This document shows, piece by piece, positions 53,401 through 64,000 of a DNA stretch of 64,000 nt. Both the position numbers and the translations under genes were made by a program. The notes under the pieces were generated by a model. The model saw only the letters and a list, made by a program, of their open reading frames with translations. It was not told the DNA's origin and searched no databases. The first letter of the stretch is position 1. Each line of letters begins with the position of its first letter. Origin of the DNA: Trochalopteron elliotii (Eukaryota > Chordata > Aves > Passeriformes > Leiothrichidae); assembly GCA_024734555.1 (NCBI GenBank), contig JANPWX010000009.1:1959868-2023867 (forward strand), in the 5' to 3' direction.

Positions 53401-54865
53401 AAGCAATAAAGGGAAGCACAGCCAAAAGAGTAAAGTTGATGAGAAACTACTACTGAAAGTTTTCATTGCAGACATTCACCCCAAAGCAACCATTTAACAG
53501 ATCTTTAGACAGCCACACTGCTTCAACTGCAGCAAGCACAAAAAATTCTTTGCATTATTTTCCTCTTAACGTTTATTTCAAATCTACAGAAGTAGCAGTA
53601 TCTCAAAAGCAAGCAATCCACAGCAGAACATTACAAGCATATAATAAACATGGCAACATAGAAGTCTTATCCCAAAGTTACTCTCTCTAGATATCCCACC
53701 CCACTCATGTGAAATACGAAAGACATTTATTTTACCCCAGTGTTTTCAATTCTAAGAGATATAAAACTGTCATCAACCTCTTGGTCTGCAGACACTAAAA
53801 TTCAATTGCTGTTACCCATCTCATGCACACACATGAATCCTGCTGAAAAGATGCTGGAATGAGAGCCACAGAAATCAAAAGCATGTATTTACTTGCAAGC
53901 CAAAGCTAACAGTAGCTCCTCAATCTCTGTTCCTAGACAATAAACTGCTCAGGCCTGGAGAGCTTATGGATAGAGGGAACAGGTCAGACCCCTAGCCACC
54001 TCCATGGCAAAAAAGCAAAACCCCCCGCAAGGGAAGCCTTTAGAGAGAACTGTTCAGCAAAACTTCCTAGCAAAGCAAAACCCAACTTGAAAAACAAACA
54101 ACCCATCCCACCTGGAGGCAAAAATCAACCTTCAGTCCATTTTATCCAGAGCTGGGCTTCCATCAGCCCATACACACATCTCATCATCAAGCCTCTGCCC
54201 ATCTGATTTACTGTTGTAAAGAACTTCACAGCAGCATAGATAATTACACTTCCAAAGGAATAAAATGAAAGTACAGAATTCAATCACATGCAACATTAAT
54301 ATTAATCACAGTATTTACACAATGACTGCAGGTAACACAAAAGCACTATCCCTTCAAAGCATGCCTCCTAAGGTGACTGCTTCCATGCCCTGTCAGCTGT
54401 AATAGATTATGGACCTTCCATGAGGAAAATAAGTCAAGATCTTTCCAGGAAGAATAAATTTTTTACTCATTACTGGTCTTTGCTGGCCCTAAAAATAAAT
54501 ACTATCCTTCAACAGGTCAAGCACCAAAGTTATTTCATTTTCCAAAAGCAGCAACAGTACATCCTTCATTACTTGTTTGTGTGTCTACCACATGAACCTT
54601 GTGCACCTTATAGCTTTATGTGCTTAATAGGAAGCAACAACCCCTCATGCCCTACAGCCACCACACAACTAAGAGCTTGCCTTTTAAAAGTTACAAGGTA
54701 TTTGTGGATGAAGGAGTTGTTCATTAGTCACAAGAGCTCCTTTCCTTGAACTCTGGCAATTAACACTCTGTTGCCTGTTCCCACAGTAGAAACAAAAAGA
54801 AACATTGCAAAACTGCCCGCCTCTCGTCTCCCAAGAAGAAATGGGGTGATCCCTTTAATCTGGTT

Positions 54866-55105
54866 GGGCGCTTCTCGCGGCACCGCGTGGAACTGTTTTG
54901 GCTGATTGCAGCAAGGTCCATTACTCACACCTGCCTCTCCTCTGTGTGCGCACCCTTGCAAACACTGTGATTACTGTTCCACCCATGAGCAAGTCGGGGA
55001 GTTGCTGCGAGGCAACAGCTGATGCAGTTGCCAGATAGCCAAGCTTTGGGATGACAACCTCCTACTCGGTTAGGAAACACGGATGCCTAGCGCCCTACGG
55101 GCTGC
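54866..55105. promoter_or_regulatory. CpG-enriched patch in intron 1
   Basis: About a dozen CpG dinucleotides in some 240 bp (for example TTCTCGCGGCACCGCGTGG and AGCGCCCTACGGG), in an intron where CpG is otherwise rare. It could be an alternative promoter, an enhancer or an old insertion. No transcript signal is visible. Confidence 0.3.
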
Positions 55106-55172
55106 CAGTCACCAGGGAGGAATAAGTACAGCCACATGAGAATCGCCAGCCATCAGCACCTGCTGATGGATG

Positions 55173-55213
55173 ACAAGCTGAATGACATTAACAAGCTGAA
55201 TGACACGACATTA
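55173..55213. repeat. Imperfect tandem duplication
   Basis: ACAAGCTGAATGACATTA repeats directly as ACAAGCTGAATGACACGACATTA, with five extra bases (ACACG) in the second copy. Confidence 0.9.
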
Positions 55214-58200
55214 ACAGAAAGATGCTGATGGTGCACACACCTTTCCCTCACGGACAGATCCCCAGGAGTCACTACTGGATTCTCCTAGGAAATGCTGTCA
55301 TTATTTGGATGCATAACTTACTTCATTTTAAAAAGTCCCACAACATTTCCATCAGGAATTCTATCTTCTTAAAAGTTACTCCTTGCATTATTTTACCCAG
55401 CCCTCGGAGTGCCTTCCATGAACCAGGACGTACTGTCTTGAGGCACCCAATAACAGGCATTTCAAAGCACATCACAACTGGGTCAAAAAACAAGGTATAT
55501 CAACTGAGCAGTCGAATACCAAACCTTTGAGCTTCTCCATAATGTTATAATAATTTAAACATCTAAAGCAATTGCTTAAAACAATTAGCTGCCTGACCCA
55601 TTTTTGTTATTTCATATCTTTCAGCCCTAGTTATGATGCTACTTCCTAAAATAGCAGAGACCTCAGAGTACAAGTGCAACACTCCAATCATAACAAAGCC
55701 AAAGGTATCTTAAGATCATCAGTGGCAAAGCTGAGGGCTCTGTCTGAATCACAGACAAGTCCAAAATACCATTAAACTGACCAGGAGACTTACTACCTTC
55801 CTAAACAAAAAGTAGAACAGGAGAGGACAGGGAAGAGTCCTACAGGTTCTTCAGCCAGTCCATCTGACATCCTCATTTTTCGTGATGAAGAGGCAAGAGT
55901 GTGAGCAGATAGATACTCTACCCTCCTAGTGGGGTGGTGTCAAGTTATTTCTGACCCTCTGCTGAAGCTCCAGACAAGTCTTCCTGATACTTTTAAGTCA
56001 CAACAAAGCACCTTCACATATTTGTCAGGAAGTCAGGCAATTTGATTGATGGCTATTTGCCTCTTTCTAACAGCTAAATTGGGTTTGGTTTGGGGTTTTT
56101 TTGGGAAAAATCTGTTACAGAGTACAATTCTTTTTGGTGCAACTTCCAGACAGTGCATAATTCCTAGGTGCAAGAAGCATCTCAAAGGAAGGCCCATGCA
56201 TACATGGCTAACAAAGCTGCTACGGGGATAATAGGCAGAATGCAAATAGTTTAAATCCTAACAGAAAATTAGTTTTCAGAAGTTAACACGTTTTTGAGAA
56301 CACCCAATGACAGGGAAGAATAATAAAGAGCAAAACATTATTCAGTAAAGCCACAAAAGATAATTAAGTTTCCAACTATCATTTCAATGCTCTTTTAACC
56401 CTTGGAAAATTGAGGATGATATTGGACAATAAAATTTACATCCATTATGCTCAATTATACATGTGTTAGAAACCACACAGTCCATTCAATATTCTGCAAC
56501 AACCAAGCCATATTAATTTGAGCAAACCTGCAAGCGTGCATACAACCTGACAATCCTGGAAATTATCATTTCCATGAAAGGCAGCTCAGCAAAAATCTCC
56601 AAACATGTCTAGCACATGACTGACTCTTCTGGGAGCTGGAATTCCTCTCCAAATACATGACCTTGAGAAGACATAATCTTACTACAATAAAAACTGGCAC
56701 ATATTTTTGCCACTGGTACCATGGCCACATGCAATGGGATAGTCCAATTGTCTTGTTGGAAGAGATAATTTTATACACCAAAGGTGCTAACAAGCTTGGG
56801 ACTTATACACCATGCTGCGGTCTAAAAAGATGTGTTATGAGGAGACAAAACCAAAACCAGCAAGATACAGAAATGTTATTGACAGGTTTGATTTCCAAGT
56901 CCTTATTTCAATCACATATAGAATTATTTATCCAATGTTCTTGTCTGAAAAAGTGTGATGTAGGTATAGCTAAGAGAAAAGATGAACTGTTTTGAAATAC
57001 AAGGAAACAATTACAAAGCTTTTATGTTGACACAGGGATTATATTTCACAAGAGGTATAACATTACAGCCTCTGGTAAAAACAAAGTCCAAATACCACAA
57101 GAAATACTACAAATGTTGATGAAAAAGACTACAAACATACAGAATTTATAGCATATTTATCTTTTGTCTCCTCTCTTCCAAAGTTTCCATTACAGCTCGC
57201 CTTAGGAATGTCAACAATTACTAAGTGTAACTTTTGCCTTAACACTTTTATAATTCTGTTTGGTGAAATTGACAGAATACAAACAGAACCCAGCACCTTG
57301 CAAAGGATGCAAGTGAAACAGTGAATACATATCTTGGCTAGAACCAGAGAGAGAGGGGAGGAAGAAAAAACATTTCATGTCAGAGCAGGTATCTGTATTT
57401 CACCAGGTTCCCACTTTTCCTCTGCAATACTCTCTGGGCACATCTCCATCCACTACACGTTTTTCAAGCCACATTCTTCAGGCATGTCTGTACTTGTTCT
57501 TAGAGTCCTCTACTTAGGGCAAGTTCTATTAAGGGGGGGGCAGAGTGGGGAAGTAAGTTTTTGTCTCTTTTTGTTCCCTCCTCCCTCCCCACCTGCATGG
57601 CCAAGCACACACCTCAGCAGTGCAGTGTGAGATACCTGCTCATGTACAGCGTTCTGCCTCCTGCTAAACTTTGAGTCCTTCTCTTCTGGCTTGAAAAGCA
57701 CCTGTACCAGAGGAGGTCTCTTTTATTTAATGACAAAATGGGCTTATTGCAAAGCTTTTAATAAAGCATACACCCAGCCAACTTCATTTGGCTAAAACAA
57801 GACTGTGAGATAAATAAGCACAACGATAAAAGAATGGCAACATAAGCAACATTCATTTTGCACACCCAAGCCGGAGACATCAGGATGATTAGCTCAGAAG
57901 CGTGTACCAACACTTGCTTAGCAGAAGCCTTAGCCCTTGATGAGCACAAATTAGCTTCTTTCCTTTGATCAAGGTGCAAGATAAGATCACATTTATGCCA
58001 CAAAGCTCTGACTGCAACAGCACACCATGCAAATTGCTTACCTACACCTAACTACTAGTGTAAGAAACAGTCCAAAAAACTATTCTGCCATTACAGTGAC
58101 AACATTCTTCATTCTAAAGGGTGTATAGAGAGGCACATATAAGAAACTACAATGCTTTAATACAACACTGATACAGTACTATAACAGAACTCAGCCAGGT

Positions 58201-61200
58201 GCTGAATGCATGACTGTAGACCACAGTTATAGAGGTCAGTGATCTGATCTCACCAAATCAAACACAGATGCTTGGTTTTGTCCAGCATGTGTGATGTTAG
58301 ATGAAAATTAGCTACATTTCATAATACCATAAATATCTATTTTAATAGGTAATGAATGTTTAAAGCCAGCAAAACAGATCAGGCTGATTCAGTGTACCTT
58401 CTGCAGATCCTCCAAGCTGTGAAGTGTTACTGCTTGCACTCTGAAAAGATGGAGGCAGGCATAGAAACCCACAGGCAATTTCCTCATGCAAAAGAAGCAC
58501 GGCCCAGGGACCTGAATGACAGACTCCAAAGTTCTCCTACTCTGGTAATGAGAGCCCACATGACACAAAGACTCTATACCAGATCTAACACAAGTCAGAG
58601 ACCCGCTGTCAAACAGCATTTTTATTTGAATCTCCTATCTCTTAGTGCAGCCCTGTGAACAAACACACTAAAATCGAGCTACCTCATCACCACAAGCAGC
58701 TGAGGCCTGAAGAACTCCCATAAATGTGTGAGAAGTTGCTACAGCAACCTCAGTTCAATGAACTCCTGCCCAACCTTCCTTTCCTCTCCTCAAATGTGTC
58801 TTGCCTCACTACCTCCTCCTTTTGACAGGACTTACTTGAGGTGTGTGGAGGACAGAACAAGGAGAATCATTGCAGATACACCATTCCTCTAAGAAGGCAA
58901 GACTTGACTGGGTGATATCATCAGGCAAAGACAAGGTGCAAATTCACAACAGTATCACTTCTATATATATACAAAAATACACAATGGAAAGCAACATCTT
59001 TCACTTAATTCAGTGTCACTGTTTAGACTTATTCATTAACATGCCTTTTGTGTGAAAATCTTGTCCTAAGATGATAGAGCAAACCAAAAACTGAGCAGTC
59101 TTGCCACCTTTTCTGCAATTCCCTAACCATGACCAGTCATCATCTGTTAGACATGCTTGGAAGGAGCTTCATGACTTAAACCAGGCAATTCAGAAATTTT
59201 GGTTTAAGAGACAAAAAGGAACAAACAAACACTACCCAAAAACCCCCACATACTACTGAGTACTCGAAAACAGGCTGTATTCACACATCACTCATAACTG
59301 CAATTCATCCCGTAGCACATGTTGAGTAAAAGCTTTTTGTTGGGGTCTTTTACTAAAGAATCATCATGGCAAATTTCAACACACATTTTTATCCACTGCC
59401 CAGTACTTTGTCTTCCTGTAGCTCTTGCAATGTGCTAATGAGTGTAAACACAAGGAGAGGCATGATTCTTGTTCAAGAAGTTTTGCATGCTGGAAACACA
59501 GGGTTCCAGGAAAGAAGTGTAAGGAAGGAACACATAACAAGGATTCTGAAAACCTGGAGCTCAAGCAGTATTTCATCAGCAATGAGGCTTTTCCTAGAGA
59601 AGTGTCCAACAACAGGTACAAATTACTTCCTGACCCTCAAGCTTTAAAGAAAGGAGAAAACAGAATGCACAGTGGCCAATTTCTGCACCTTTAACTAGGC
59701 AGATTCACTAAATTCTATGAAGTTACAACCAGCTTTCCACTAATGCCCATTGTGATTTTAGCTTTTAAAATGTTGCTTTTCCAGACATTATGCTGACAGC
59801 ATTCAACTTTTAGACTTTCTGATGTTTGGTTACAGTAGTTTGAACAGCAATTTAATGGCAAATAAACAGAGCTGACTGTGAATATGAAAAGATCAAGGGG
59901 AAAAAAAATCACAACCCACAAGCAGTTCAAGAAAGTGCAACACAGCAAAAACCATGAAAACATGATCTAAACACATGAACACAGAGGCCAACTTTGATTT
60001 ATGTTTTCATACGTATTCATTCATCTAAGCAGCAACACATGGGTAACTTGAAGACTGCAGTAGTACAAAACTTGTTGTGCAAGTTTTTACTTTGTTTCAG
60101 CCCACAAATAAATATAAATAGATGTATTTAGTATATTCCATCTTTTGCTAGTAAAACATTATGGGCAAGCTTGGATGTGCAAAGAATGGTTATTCAATAC
60201 CATTCTCTGGTCTAATTAACAAATACTCATACAGAGTGTTTTTAGATAACCAAGAAAAGGTTAGGAAAGAGGAAGGAGATTCTTTTGTATCCCAGGCATG
60301 GACAACTCTCCCTGCTATTCCTCACTGAAAGCAAAATACTCCTGTCTTACAAAATAACTAGGGGTTTCTTCGTGTTAGATTTTCCCAAATAACTTGAACA
60401 CAACAGCATTCACTTGAGAGTGCCTAAAAAGAAAAGCTAAAAAGTAACTCCAGTGCTAAGCATCACTCATAATTTATTCTAAAATCCAGCTCTGGTTTGC
60501 AGCTCCCAGCACACACAGTTAACATGACTGACCTCGTTGAAATCTCCCTGGGAAAGCAAGATAGCTCTAAAAAAAGAACACAGGCCCTCACGATTAATTG
60601 CTAACTATTAATAAATTAGTATATTTCTCCCTCTTCTCCCAGACATACCTATAAATGTAGTCGCCCAACAGCTTTACCAGGAATGGAAATCTGAGTATTT
60701 TATGACACATGCAGGAATAAGTAATGTCCATGAACTACTGAGAAAGGGAATAACTGAACCTGGAGTGCAATAATGAGCCCAAAGCAGACGCCTGATCCCC
60801 AGCCAGCTGAGTCTACAGCTCCAGTGACAAAGGCCAGACTGTAATGGAGCCTCACAACAACAGAGGCTTCTAACCACAAGCACATCAAACTGTCTTTACT
60901 GTGTAAAATTTTGCTTGAAGTCACAACTCACACAAGCATGTGAAGCCTGGGGAAAGGGGGAAGAAACAGATCAGGCTGCAGCAAACAAAGAGGAGGCACA
61001 GTGATGTTCTCTAAGACGACAGCGACATTTCTCAGACAGGAGCTCTATGCCACACTCTGCTTTCCTCTTCCTCACATCTTTTGAGGAAGGACCTTAGCTG
61101 AGGGTTTCCAGTAGCCAGGGGCTTCTGAGACCAGAAAAAGTTTCACCATATCATCAGTTGTCATTCTGCCAGTAAAATTAAGTCACTTTTATACAGTGTA

Positions 61201-62183
61201 CTGCAAATGTGCTGCAACATCTATGGCACTCACTTGCCCTGCAACAAACTGAATAACTCTAGGAATACCTCTTGAGGAACTCTCAAGAAATTCAGGCACA
61301 CAAGAGTGCTGTGATATCCAGGTGAGGACTTTAAGCCCCCAAGTATCTTATGCTGCACAAAAACAAGACCACAGGTCAACTACAACACTATCCATGTGTT
61401 AGTCTGTACCACAACAAGGATCAACTCAAAAGAACCAGAGAAACAAACCCCAAACACATCTTCTCAGCAGAGTTAGGAAACAATGCAGACAATATTGTTC
61501 AAAGAGCATAAACTCCATGCCATCCCAGGCACAAGTAAATCAACACAGCATCCTAGGCAATACGTACCTTTTTATAGCTGAATATGGCCCCTAAGTGCTA
61601 CCTGAATTCGTTGTGCTGCAAGAGAAACCTTAAACTACACCATCACTTCTTCCAGACAGAAACTGAGGTGGTGTTTATAGAAAAAAAATCAGATCGTTTT
61701 CAAACATTGGTGTTGTAGCTGAAAGTTATCACATCCTTGTTCAAAGCTTGAGAAATGCTTCACGTGCACAGAAGATCGCTAGCAATGAAAGCACAACTCT
61801 TCCTCTGCAGCTTCAGCTTAACTAGACCAGCTCTTATTAGCTGCATAGCCTGCTATTGCCAGTACAGCACCCTGTGCCAGAAAAAACACCCTTGTTCACA
61901 AAATATAGCAGCATTCTAGTCTGAATTAGCAAGAGCAGACAAGCAACTGTGTTTTGTATCAGCTGTAGTTGGTAACAATGAACAGAGCACTTTTTATTTA
62001 AAACCTGACTATAAATACCTAAAAATATTTATGTTCAACTCACTGCTTCTTGATAGGTTCTATTTTAATTTCTAGATAAATTCTTCTTACAGTATTTACC
62101 AAGGACTGAACAACTCAAAATCTCAGAGCAAAACTCTTCAGAACAAGAGTTACCTTGTTAAAAAAACTTACTTAGAAGCAATT

Positions 62184-62196
62184 AAAAAAAAAAAAA
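62184..62196. repeat. A13 homopolymer
   Basis: Run of 13 A on the plus strand. Confidence 0.9.
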
Positions 62197-63389
62197 AGGT
62201 AAATTGACCTAGAGCAAATAAGCTGTCCAGCAGTGGGCGGGGAGAGAAAGGGAAACGTTCCTGAACAAATATTCTCAGTTTCACATTGAACATTAAAATG
62301 GACTGAGTTGGACCACTTATTTCCACCAATCTCTACATTTTGCCAAGATATTTTTTATCATTGTATGATAAGTAAGAATCATTATCTGCAAAACCAATCT
62401 CCCCACTGAGAGCTGGCATCTCCCAGCAGTTTTTTACGTCATGCTCCTAAAATACATTTCCATGGCACCACAGCACTAGCTACTGGCAGCAGATATCACC
62501 AGACAAACAATCTTTCCCAGTTCAGTTAAGATCGTGGCATCACTTCTCACAGAAGGCACGTGCAAGAAAACAAAGAGCATAAGCTTCGCTCCAATCACTT
62601 GCTTCATAAAACTAACCTTGAGAATTAAATGTAATATTTATAAGGTAAAATTAAATCGGCCTTGGTCAAACACGAAACCCAGTGGTTGTGAACTACACAG
62701 TAAATAACTATTTCAGATTGAAAGTAAAACATGGAATATTGTGCTATTAAGGCTGTTAGCTAGTGTCTATTTTCATGTGCAGAGATGAAAGCATAACCAT
62801 AAAGAAAAATTTTCCACATCTCATTTCTTTATTACAGTCTTGTCATGCAGGGAGCAACATAAAATGACACTGTGTACTGAACAAGTCCAACACTTACCTA
62901 GAAACTGAAAAACAACAGCACAAACAAAAGTCACCAGCAGCCTTTAATCTATTCCTTTACATTTCAAAGTACACGTGTTTGCATTAGTCAGAAGATCCAC
63001 CTCCCAACTACAGTCAGCCCTCAGATTATTCTGCATAACACTAATTGAGGGTCCACCTGAAGAGTTACCTGTTCAAGGAACCTGCAAGTAAAATAAATTA
63101 TGCAACAAAGGAAGCCAAGCATGCTTAAGATTAATAAAGGCTTTTTAAATGATTAGCAGGTTTAGTCTTTCATCTGGCAAGGTAACAAACTTTCAGCACC
63201 CAAGAGAAAAAACACAATGAGGGAAAAGCTTTATATAAATATCCACATGCCAAAGCAAAAGGCTTATTTCATTGGAACAATGCACTCCTGTTTAAACCAA
63301 TATCAAGCATTAAAGAAGAGAGATCTTTCTGGGGAAGTTATTTATATGTTAACGCATAACTTCACAGCACGTTTTTGTGGAATTCTCTC

Positions 63390-64000
63390 CTCACAAAGGC
63401 TGCTTGGACAGTCCCTCACTGGCACCGGCCCCTTCAGGCACATGCTCAGGCTCAGGAGGGCTGGGAATATCCATCTCTCGCTGTCTGAAAACACGAGTCT
63501 GCTTTCCAAATTTGCCTGAGTTTAGAGCCGCGCTGCTGCCAAGCGCTGACCACAGACAGGCACGCAGTCCAACAGCGTGATGGTCCTGAGGCACGGCAGT
63601 AATGGCTGCTGGGAGCGAACGCCGCTCCTAATCCGGGCAAACCTTCACCTCCCAAAACATTCCTAACTTCTCATCAACTTAAACTCCAGCTAAGCCTGCG
63701 AAAATACTTTATGTAACCAAAGAGGATCACACTAAAACGTAATGCTGCAAGAAAAAAAAAAAAAAAAAAAGAGAGACGTACACTCCAGAAGTCATAAATC
63801 CCTCACCTAACTCAGCTCCTTTTGATTCATTCCCTGTAGAGCGGGAACTGCGACAGCAGCACCCCGGTCGGCATTCGGGAAGCACTCGCAGGGTCCAAGC
63901 GGAGTATGCCAACACGAGGTTGAAGCTGCCCTCAGGTTACCCCCGGTAATATCCCGCGCTGCCGAAATGTCCGCGGCAGGAGCGGGGCGCCCGCAGCCCT
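63390..64000. promoter_or_regulatory. CpG-rich edge, probably flanking the CNKSR3 promoter
   Basis: CpG and GC content climb from about 63400 and peak in the last 50 bp (ATGTCCGCGGCAGGAGCGGG). In vertebrates this pattern marks the shore of a CpG-island promoter. Since CNKSR3 runs on the minus strand and its first coding exon is missing, the island core, transcription start and exon 1 most likely lie just past 64000. An A19 run interrupts it at 63752-63770. Confidence 0.55.
63752..63770. repeat. A19 homopolymer
   Basis: Run of 19 A followed by GAGAGA, within the CpG-rich edge. Confidence 0.95.

Noticed and set aside
63727..63915. 62-codon minus-strand frame in the CpG-rich edge as CNKSR3 exon 1
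   Set aside because: The translation does not resemble the SAM start of CNK3 and the frame and phase do not fit exon 2.

Overview
This is vertebrate nuclear DNA, AT-rich and intron-dominated. It is most likely from a bird, or at least a sauropsid: it carries several truncated CR1 LINE copies, and its short exons encode a protein that closely follows amniote CNK3. I see no prokaryotic, viral or organellar gene organisation.

The window holds one recognisable protein-coding gene, CNKSR3 (connector enhancer of kinase suppressor of Ras 3, CNK3/MAGI1), on the minus strand. Twelve coding exons (2-13) can be placed to the base between 38083 and 12714. They join in one open frame of 1616 nt. Adding the 52 nt expected from exon 1 (17 codons plus one base) gives 555 codons plus a stop, the length I remember for the mammalian protein. 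Domain order is SAM (exons 1-2), CRIC (exons 3-5), PDZ (exons 6-9) and a proline/basic C-terminal region (exons 10-13). CNK3 is a membrane-associated scaffold known from mammals to regulate Raf/ERK signalling and to assemble the ENaC regulatory complex with SGK1 and Nedd4-2.

Layout, left to right on the plus strand: 1 to about 11.7 kb is sequence 3' of the gene with no recognised gene and one old CR1 fragment. From about 11.7 to 12.7 kb is the probable 3' UTR. From 12.7 to 38.1 kb are exons 13 to 2. From 38.1 kb to the window end is intron 1 (more than 25.9 kb), with one CR1, simple repeats and a small CpG-enriched patch. CpG content rises sharply in the last 600 bp, so the promoter and first coding exon probably lie just past 64000.

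The most notable point is that the last intron needs a non-canonical GC donor (exon 12 to exon 13). The nearby GT would shift the frame. This junction lies just before the CNK3-specific terminal exon, the region where a CNK3/IPCEF1 read-through protein has been described in mammals. I found no convincing novel gene system. The other observations are local sequence structures (palindromes, short tandem duplications, G4-type tracts).
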